From contig NZ_JACCBB010000001.1 in the NCBI RefSeq assembly GCF_013409345.1, forward strand, positions 1,302,001 through 1,366,000: DNA of 64,000 nt. The letters run 5' to 3'. The notes beneath the pieces are model-generated. The model worked only from the letters and a program-made list of their open reading frames with translations. It did no database searches and had not been told where the DNA came from. Positions 58,400 to 64,000 of the stretch are shown here, in pieces (position 1 is the first letter of the stretch; each line of letters begins with the position of its first letter). Source of the DNA: Kineococcus aurantiacus (GTDB taxonomy: Bacteria > Actinomycetota > Actinomycetes > Actinomycetales > Kineococcaceae). The position numbers were made by a program, and so were the translations under genes.

Positions 58400-61264
58400 C
58401 TACCCCGCGGACCGCGCGGCGACGACGTGGGCGAGCTGGACGCGGGAGTTGATGCCCAGCTTGGCGAAGACCGACCGCAGGTGGGTGCTGACGGTGTGCG
58501 GGGAGACGCCCAGCTGCGCCGCGACGGAGCGGTTGGTGCCCCCGCGCCCGACGCGCTCGGCGACGCGCCGCTCGGCCGCCGTCAGCGCGTCCCAGCCGTC
58601 GGGCGGGCGCGGCGCCTCCCGCCGGGCCGGCTGGGGCTCGTCGCGCAGGGCCACCGCCCGCGGGTCGACGATGACGGTGCTGGCCCCCCACGACTCCAGC
58701 GCCTCGCTCGCCCGGCGCCACGCCTCCAGGGCCTCGGGGCGCCGGTGCGCCGCGGCCAGCAGGGCGGCCAGGTCACCGGCCGCCACCGAGTGCACCGGGA
58801 CCCTCGGTCCGGTCGCCAGGACGCGCACCGCCTCGGTCAGGCCCTCGACGTCCGCGGTGAGCAGGGCACGGGCGTGCAGGGCGATGCCCTGGATGCCGGG
58901 CACGCCGGGGTTGCGCTCGGCGTAGCCGGCCGCCCCGGCCGCGGCCTCCTCGGCCAGCTCGCGCGCGCCGGCGCGCAGGGCGACGCGCACGATCTGCGGC
59001 GCGGAGTCGTAGTCGGGCCCGGCGCCGAGCAGGCCGTGCTCGCGGCGCAGCCGCAGGGCCCGGGTGAAGGCCACGACGGCGGCGTCGTCGTGACCGGCCC
59101 CCTCGGCCAGGCGCCCGTCGACCACGTGCAGGGTCAGGTGCTGCTGCACGTCGCCGGGGGCCAGCCCGCAGCGGGCGGCCTCGACGTGCCGGCGACCGGC
59201 CGCGGTGTCCCCCCGCGTGCCGACGACGCGGGCCAGCACGCAGTGCGCCTCGGCCCGGTAGAGGGCGAACTCCTCGTAGTCCTCCCCCAGCTGCAGCAGG
59301 TACTCGGCCTCGGCCCGGGCCAGGTCGGTGCGGCCGGCGAACAGCTCCAGCAGCGAGCGCCGCCAGACGTGCTCGGGCAGGGTCCGCCAGGCGTCGGAGC
59401 GGTGGACCTCGGAGGCCTCGGCCAGCAGGGCGCGCGCCTCGTCGTACCGCTCCAGCCCCGTCAGCGCCGCGACCTCCGCGGAGCGGGCCGGTCCGCCGTG
59501 GCGCAGCCGGGCGCGGCGGGCCGCTTCCAGGGCGTCGCGGTGCCGGCCCTGCCGGGCGGCGGACTCGGCGAGGGCCAGGAGGGCCGTCTCGGCGGCGTCC
59601 TGGTCCCCGAGCCGCTCGGCGTCGGCGAGCACCGACCGCGCGGCGGCGGTGGCGGCGGCGGAGCCGGGACCGCGGCTGGCGGCGAGCGCGTGCACCGCGC
59701 GCAGGCGCAGGTGCACGGGGGCGCTGACCGGGTCGTCGTCGGTCAGGTCCGCCAGGGTCCGCACCACCCCCTCGCGCAGTTCCCCGTCGCGGTGCAGGGC
59801 GCGCAGCGGCCCGGCCAGCCGCAGCCAGACGCGTCCCGCGCCGAGCGGTGTGGTCGCCTCGGCGAGCAGCGCCAGGCCGAGCTCGGCCGCGGCCTCGACC
59901 TGCAGCCCGGCGGTGGCCGCCTCCAGCGCCTCCAGCCCGGTGTCCAGCCGGTCGGGGCTGTCGGCCGGCAGCAGGCGCAGCGCGTGGGTCAGCAGCTCGG
60001 AGGCGGCGACCGGGGTGGCCCGGGTGAGCTCGGCGGCCGCGGTGCGCAGCAACCCCGCGGCCCGGCGCCGCTCGGTGGGCCCGAGGTCCTCGGGGGCGGT
60101 GTCCGTGAGCCCGCCCAGCACGTGGGGCACCACGTGCGCGGCGGGGCGTCCCCGGCGCAGCATCGTGCCGACCGCGTCGCGGTGCAGCGCGGCGCGCGCC
60201 GCCGGCGGCAGCCCCTGGTAGACGGCCTCGCGCACGAGGTCGTGCCGGAAGGCGACCCGGGCACCGTGCTGGCGCAGCAGCCCGGCGCGTTCGGCGTCCT
60301 CCAGGGGGGTGAGCAGGTGCGTGGCGGGTTCGCGGCGCAGGGCGGCGACGTCGGCCAGGTCGAAGCGGTTGCCCAGGACGGCGCCGGTGCGCAGCAGGTC
60401 CACGGAGGCCGGCGGCAGGCTCTCCAGCTGGCGCCGCACCGCCAGGACCAGCTGCCGGGGCAGCCTCGCCACGGCGCCGCCCGGCTCGTCGGGCCCCTCG
60501 GTCCCCTCGGCTGCGTCGGTCCCGTCGGGTGCGGGGCGCCACCCGCCCAGCAGCGAGCTGACCAGCAGGGGGTGCCCGGCGGCGCGGTCCAGCAGGTCCC
60601 GCAGCGCGGGGTCGGGGTCGGCGCCGAGCTCGTCGCGCACCAGGGTCCTGACGGCCTCGTCGTCCAGGGGCCGCAGCACGAGGCGGTGGACGGCGTCCGG
60701 GTGCGGGGCGGCGGCCGCCAGCCGGTCCAGGGGGCCGTCGACGTCCGGGCGAGCGGCCAGCACCCAGCAGACCGGTTGGTGGGCGAGCCGTTTGAGCAGG
60801 ACGCGCACGGCGAAGACGCTCAGCTGGTCCATCCACTGGGCGTCGTCGACCGCCACGAGCAGCGGCCCGCGGGCGGCCGGCACGGCGAGGGCGTCGGCCA
60901 GGCGCTCGACGAGCCAGGGCTGGCGGTCGTACAGCTCCCCCAGCTCGGCGAAGGCCGCCTCCGACAGCAGCGGCTCGGGACCGGCGCGCAGGACCGACAG
61001 CAGCGCGGCCAGGGGCAGCATCCGGGAGGACTCCTCACCGCCCCCGGCGCCGACGGTGAAGCCCCGTTCGCACGCCAGGCCGGTCACGGCGTGCAGCAGG
61101 GCGCTCTTGCCGATGCCGGGCACGCCCTCGACGGTGAGCAGGCTCGTGCGGCCGGAGCGGCGCGTGCGGTCCAGCAGCGCCGCGGCCTCCCGCAGTTCCC
61201 GCTGCCGCCCGTGCAGCCCGCCCACCCTCGCAACCCCCGTCGTCGCCCCGTCCGCGGTCCTCAC
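58400..61264 (-). CDS. Large ATP-binding LuxR-family (LAL) regulator
   Basis: This 954-residue STAND-type regulator has an N-terminal AAA ATPase: Walker A GVPGIGKS at about residues 47-54, Walker B LLVAVDDAQWMD, and CWVLAARPD. A long middle of tetratricopeptide-like helices rich in Ala/Leu/Arg follows (about 350-870). The C-terminal LuxR helix-turn-helix is WDALTAAERRVAERVGRGGT, VAAQLGVSPHTVSTHLRSVF, KLGINSRVQLA. LAL proteins activate catabolic or secondary-metabolite genes after ligand and ATP binding; the target is unknown. It starts with GTG 61264 and converges on the DUF202 pair. Confidence 0.9.
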   Translation of the reverse strand: MRTADGATTGVARVGGLHGRQRELREAAALLDRTRRSGRTSLLTVEGVPGIGKSALLHAVTGLACERGFTVGAGGGEESSRMLPLAALLSVLRAGPEPLLSEAAFAELGELYDRQPWLVERLADALAVPAARGPLLVAVDDAQWMDQLSVFAVRVLLKRLAHQPVCWVLAARPDVDGPLDRLAAAAPHPDAVHRLVLRPLDDEAVRTLVRDELGADPDPALRDLLDRAAGHPLLVSSLLGGWRPAPDGTDAAEGTEGPDEPGGAVARLPRQLVLAVRRQLESLPPASVDLLRTGAVLGNRFDLADVAALRREPATHLLTPLEDAERAGLLRQHGARVAFRHDLVREAVYQGLPPAARAALHRDAVGTMLRRGRPAAHVVPHVLGGLTDTAPEDLGPTERRRAAGLLRTAAAELTRATPVAASELLTHALRLLPADSPDRLDTGLEALEAATAGLQVEAAAELGLALLAEATTPLGAGRVWLRLAGPLRALHRDGELREGVVRTLADLTDDDPVSAPVHLRLRAVHALAASRGPGSAAATAAARSVLADAERLGDQDAAETALLALAESAARQGRHRDALEAARRARLRHGGPARSAEVAALTGLERYDEARALLAEASEVHRSDAWRTLPEHVWRRSLLELFAGRTDLARAEAEYLLQLGEDYEEFALYRAEAHCVLARVVGTRGDTAAGRRHVEAARCGLAPGDVQQHLTLHVVDGRLAEGAGHDDAAVVAFTRALRLRREHGLLGAGPDYDSAPQIVRVALRAGARELAEEAAAGAAGYAERNPGVPGIQGIALHARALLTADVEGLTEAVRVLATGPRVPVHSVAAGDLAALLAAAHRRPEALEAWRRASEALESWGASTVIVDPRAVALRDEPQPARREAPRPPDGWDALTAAERRVAERVGRGGTNRSVAAQLGVSPHTVSTHLRSVFAKLGINSRVQLAHVVAARSAG

Positions 61265-61317
61265 CGCCGTGTGCGGGCAGTCTGCCAGCGCAGCCGTGCG
61301 GGCCGGTGGTCAGGACC

Positions 61318-61333
61318 TCGCACGAACGTGCGA
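61318..61333. promoter_or_regulatory. Palindromic operator between LAL and XRE regulators
   Basis: TCGCACGAACGTGCGA is a perfect palindrome (7-bp arms around AA) in the 195-bp divergent gap. The rest of the gap holds TTGAGT at about 61355 as a possible -35, but no convincing -10. Confidence 0.6.
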
Positions 61334-61459
61334 TGCGCCCGCGTCGACGAGCGGGTTGAGTGCTCGTGTGCTAGCGCGACCGGGCACCCGACGAGGGTCC
61401 ACGAGACGGGAGGTGGTCGTCGTGAGGTGGGACGACGCACCCGCCGCGGGAGCGGCGCG

Positions 61460-62293
61460 GTGAGCGGCGAGGCGCGCAGCGTGGGCCGGTTCCTGCGCGC
61501 TCGCCGGGACGCGCTGCAACCGGAGGACGTCGGCCTGCGGCGCGACGCGGGGCGCCGCGTGCCGGGGCTGCGCCGCGAGGAGGTCGCGGCCCTGGCCGGG
61601 GTGAGCCTGGAGTACTACCTGCGCCTGGAGCAGGGCCGGGACCACCAGCCCTCCACCCAGGTGCTGGCGGCGCTGGCGCGGGCCCTGCGGCTGGACGCGG
61701 CCGAGCGGGAGTACCTGTCCCGCCTGGTGACCGGGTTCCTGGCCGTCCCCGCGCCCCGGGAGGCGTCGGTCGTCGTGGGTGAGCGCCTCACGTCCCTGGT
61801 GGACAGGTTCAGCCACACCCCGACGTTCGTCTCGAACGCGGTCCAGGACGTCGTGATCAGCAACCCGCTGGCGAGGGCGCTGGGTGAGGCCCTGCAGCCG
61901 GGGCGGAACCTCCTGCTGGAGCTGTTCGACCCCGAGGTGAAGCGGACGACGCCGGGGTGGGACGAGACCGCCCGCCGCGCGGTGGCGACCCTGCGCCTGT
62001 TCGCCGACCACGGCAGTTCCCGGCTGCAGGAGGTGGTGGGCACCCTGTCGGTGCGCGACGAGGACTTCCGCCGGTGGTGGGCCGGCCACGAGGTCGCCAC
62101 GACCCCCCTGCTGGGGCGTTTCTCCGCCACGGTCGACGGGTTCGGGCAGGTCGACCTGGACTACGACAACCTCGCCGTCCCCGAGCACCCGGGGTACGTG
62201 GTGACCATCCTGCGGGCCCGCGCCGGCACGGTGGCCGAGCGGGCCCTGGAAGCCCTCACCGCGCGCGTCGAGCGCAGTCCGCAACTGCTGTGA
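61460..62293 (+). CDS. XRE family regulator with MmyB-like ligand-binding domain
   Basis: The 277-residue protein has an N-terminal Cro/C1-type helix-turn-helix (FLRARRDALQPEDVGLRRDA, RVPGLRREEVAALAGVSLEY, YLRLEQGRDHQPSTQVLAAL) and a C-terminal PAS-like MmyB domain (VSNAVQDVVISNPLARALGE, LFDPEVKRTTPGWDETARRA). Such regulators commonly bind fatty acids or small metabolites and control an adjacent dehydrogenase or reductase. It lies upstream of a flavin reductase and sulfite-oxidase pair on the opposite strand. GTG 61460 is the family-typical start. Confidence 0.87.
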   Translation: MSGEARSVGRFLRARRDALQPEDVGLRRDAGRRVPGLRREEVAALAGVSLEYYLRLEQGRDHQPSTQVLAALARALRLDAAEREYLSRLVTGFLAVPAPREASVVVGERLTSLVDRFSHTPTFVSNAVQDVVISNPLARALGEALQPGRNLLLELFDPEVKRTTPGWDETARRAVATLRLFADHGSSRLQEVVGTLSVRDEDFRRWWAGHEVATTPLLGRFSATVDGFGQVDLDYDNLAVPEHPGYVVTILRARAGTVAERALEALTARVERSPQLL

Positions 62294-62333
62294 GCACCGG
62301 GTCGCCGGCGCGCGGTCCGGCCGGCTGCCCGCG

Positions 62334-63092
62334 TCAGGTGGTCCCGCCGAAGCGTTCGGTGCGGATGCGCCCGGGGTCGTGCCCCGCGTCCACGAGCAGG
62401 TCGGCCACCACTTCGACGAACGCCGCGGGACCGCACACGAAGCAGTCGGCGCCGGACTCCGGCGGCCAGCCGTGCTCGGCGAGGGCCGCCGCGTCCAGCC
62501 GCGCCGGCCGCCCGGGCCACCCCGGCGGCGCGGCCCGGGTGTAGGCGTAGTGCACGTCGAGGTCCGCGTCGCCGGACGCCAACCGCCGCAACTCCTCGCC
62601 GTAGTACAGCTCGGCGGGGCTGCGCAGGGAGTAGACGAGGCGGAACGGGTGGCGGTCGCCCAGCACGGCGCGCGTGCGGATCATCGACATCAGCGGCACG
62701 ACACCGGACCCGCCGGCCACCAGCAGCACCGGGGCGGTGCCCTGCGGGCGCCAGACGAAACGTCCCCCCACCGGTCCCCGCAGTTCGATCTGCCCCCCGA
62801 GCGGCAGGTCGTCGGTGAGGTAGGGCGAGACCTCGCCGTCGCTGAGGCGCTGGACGGTCAGCTCGAGGCGGTCCCCGTCCGGCGTCGGCCAGGAGGAGGC
62901 GATCGAGTAGCTGCGCTGGGCCTGGTACCCGTCCGGTGCCGTGAGGCGGACGTCGACGTGCTGCCCGGGCAGGTGACCGGGCCACCCGGGGACGTCCAGG
63001 ACGAGGGTCCGCGCCGAGGGGTTCTCCCACCTGGCCGCCGACAGGGTGGCGACCTGCCAGGTCAGTCGCCCTGGTACCGCTGCTCGCGCCAC
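62334..63092 (-). CDS. FAD-dependent ferredoxin-reductase-type oxidoreductase
   Basis: The 252-residue flavoprotein has a FAD-binding barrel with RSYSIASSWPTPDG and a flavin-site GQHVDVRLTAPDG, and an NAD(P)-binding part with VLLVAGGSGVVPLMSMIRTR and the terminal DCFVCGPAAFVEVVADLL. There is no [2Fe-2S] domain. It probably passes electrons to or from the molybdoenzyme encoded just before it; such pairs are common in actinobacteria. GTG 63092 is chosen because GGAG lies 5 bases upstream; this overlaps the preceding gene by 31 bases. Confidence 0.85.
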   Translation of the reverse strand: MARAAVPGRLTWQVATLSAARWENPSARTLVLDVPGWPGHLPGQHVDVRLTAPDGYQAQRSYSIASSWPTPDGDRLELTVQRLSDGEVSPYLTDDLPLGGQIELRGPVGGRFVWRPQGTAPVLLVAGGSGVVPLMSMIRTRAVLGDRHPFRLVYSLRSPAELYYGEELRRLASGDADLDVHYAYTRAAPPGWPGRPARLDAAALAEHGWPPESGADCFVCGPAAFVEVVADLLVDAGHDPGRIRTERFGGTT

Positions 63093-63661
63093 GGGTCTCC
63101 GTAGTTGTGGTATCCGACCGATTCCCAGAAACCCGGTTCGTCGGTCTCGGTGAGCTGCAGGCCGTTGACCCACTTGGCCGACTTCCAGAAGTACAGGTGC
63201 GGCACGAGGAGCCGCGCCGGGCCCCCGTGCGCGGGTTCGAGGTCCTCACCCCCGTAGGAGAAGGCGATCCACGCCTTGCCGTCCGTGAGGTCCTCCAGCG
63301 GGAGGTTCGTGGTGTACCCGCCGTAGCTGTGCGCCACCGCGTAGTCGGCGGTGGTCTCGGTGTCGGCGAGCAGGACGTCGAGCGAGACGCCCCGCCAGTC
63401 GGTCCCGAACTTCGACCACTTCGTGACGCAGTGGATGTCGACGGTGATGTCCTCGTGGGGCAGGGCCATGAGTTCCCGCCAGGTCCAGCGCTGCTGCGTC
63501 CCCGACTCGCTGGTGATGGTGAACCGCCACTCGTCCAGGGGGACGCGCGGGGTGGGTCCGTAGGACAGGACGGGGAAACCCTGCTCCTCGTACTGCCCGG
63601 GCGGCAGGTCCGCACGCGGGGTGCGCCGTCGACCGCCGAAGCCGGGGGAAACCGTCGCCAT
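63062..63661 (-). CDS. Sulfite-oxidase-like molybdopterin oxidoreductase
   Basis: The 199-residue protein is a compact sulfite-oxidase-fold catalytic domain. The molybdenum-ligating Cys78 lies in DITVDIHCVTKWS, and other family elements are the DWRGVSLDVLL, SYGGYTTNLPLEDL and PARLLVPHLYFWKSAKWVNG segments. There is no signal peptide, no haem and no dimer domain, so it resembles short cytoplasmic YedY-like or YuiH proteins. It probably works with the flavin reductase that overlaps its end. The substrate is unknown (sulfite or S/N-oxides). ATG 63661 is used; a longer frame reaches 63679. Confidence 0.88.
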   Translation of the reverse strand: MATVSPGFGGRRRTPRADLPPGQYEEQGFPVLSYGPTPRVPLDEWRFTITSESGTQQRWTWRELMALPHEDITVDIHCVTKWSKFGTDWRGVSLDVLLADTETTADYAVAHSYGGYTTNLPLEDLTDGKAWIAFSYGGEDLEPAHGGPARLLVPHLYFWKSAKWVNGLQLTETDEPGFWESVGYHNYGDPWREQRYQGD

Positions 63662-63743
63662 AGCCCGGTAGTCAAGCACACGGGCGAGCCGCCGGGAAGG
63701 AGTTCCCCCGCCGGCGGCCCACCCTCCCGCCGGTGGAGCCGGG

Positions 63744-64000
63744 TCAGCCGGCGAGTTCGCGCAACGCGCGCACGACGAGGTCGGCGACCTCCCGGGGGTG
63801 GGACAGGATGACCATGTGCGAGGAGTCGACCTCGATGGCCTCGATCCCCGCCCGGGAGTACCCGAACCGCTGCACCTCGGGGTTGATGGTGCGGTCCGCG
63901 CTCGAGACCAGGGCCCACGCCGGTCTGGTCCTCCACGCCGCGGCCGGGGCCTTCTCGCTGAACGCGGCGGCGGCCAGGGGGCGCTGGGAGACGGCCAGGA
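63744..64000 (-). CDS. Alpha/beta hydrolase, C-terminal part only
   Basis: The frame enters from the right edge and ends at TGA 63744, leaving the last 85 or so residues. It reads AVSQRPLAAAAFSEKAP, then a WALVSSADRTINPEVQRF stretch that resembles the segment before the catalytic acid of small alpha/beta hydrolases, and EVDSSHMVILSHPREVADLV with the catalytic His in SSHMV. The pattern fits the actinobacterial esterase-like hydrolase group whose members are often annotated as stress-response hydrolases. Confidence 0.8.
   Translation of the reverse strand, partial: LAVSQRPLAAAAFSEKAPAAAWRTRPAWALVSSADRTINPEVQRFGYSRAGIEAIEVDSSHMVILSHPREVADLVVRALRELAG

Noticed and set aside
58427-62293. Plus-strand open frame of 1288 codons
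   Set aside because: Only its last 277 codons (the XRE regulator from 61460) are real; the rest is antisense to the LAL regulator.

Overview
The window is very GC-rich, densely packed, double-stranded actinobacterial chromosome. GlnR, mycothiol synthase (MshD), a MutT1-like Nudix/phosphatase fusion, an RsiG-type anti-sigma factor, Streptomyces-style PHO boxes, GTG/TTG starts and leaderless TANNNT promoters all point to Actinomycetes. Family composition fits a Kineococcus/Kineosporiaceae-like genome, but that genus call is inference. No tRNA, rRNA, CRISPR, prophage or insertion sequence was seen; this looks like ordinary core and catabolic chromosome. Layout. (1) 1-6.1 kb: edge of a DUF2516 gene, a FUSC permease divergent from a MarR regulator, an RsiG homologue carrying both c-di-GMP signature motifs, and a minus-strand cluster of a 35-residue membrane protein, a haem-ligand-less nitrobindin-like protein, a Fur regulator and YgfZ. 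(2) 6.2-17.6 kb: nitrogen and phosphate block glnR-mshD-ppk1-mutT1-like-pstSCAB, facing a Pit transporter and its DUF47 partner. PHO boxes lie ahead of pstS (strong) and ppk1 (weaker), and a 19-bp hairpin separates pstS from pstC. (3) 17.6-29.7 kb: metallophosphoesterase, SDR, furA-kat behind a FurA-type box, an hxlR/qorB-like divergent pair with a clean operator, MpaB-type and DSD1-type enzymes, a serine beta-lactamase-like protein, OsmC, and a DEAD-box helicase with a long structured leader. (4) 29.7-36.2 kb: ackA-pta and the riboswitch-controlled thiM-thiE-thiD-tenA operon. (5) 36.2-41.4 kb: DUF4383 protein, aldo/keto reductase, LmeA-like protein, thioredoxin, and a PAS-GAF-SpoIIE-HATPase phosphatase. 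(6) 41.4-55.5 kb, catabolism: putrescine oxidase, universal stress protein and APC permease under a divergent TetR gene; a CbxX-type AAA+ ATPase; pcaF-pcaI-pcaJ divergent from a LysR gene; a ThDP enzyme with succinate-semialdehyde dehydrogenase, facing a second APC permease. (7) 55.5-64 kb: an internally deleted deazaflavin-oxidoreductase remnant, a stand-alone riboflavin kinase with an extra C-terminal domain, a hemerythrin protein, paired DUF202 membrane proteins, a large LuxR-type ATPase regulator divergent from an XRE regulator, a sulfite-oxidase-like molybdoenzyme with its flavin reductase, and the edge of an alpha/beta hydrolase. How the parts connect: the phosphate genes form one PhoP-type regulon, with high-affinity Pst, low-affinity Pit and polyphosphate synthesis. 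Putrescine oxidase would feed aminobutyraldehyde towards GABA and succinate semialdehyde, which the GabD-type enzyme about 7 kb away could finish. The most distinctive non-genic signal is a 16-bp repeat family present at two distant loci (22.5 and 56.7 kb) with the same design at each: direct units followed by an inverted copy.
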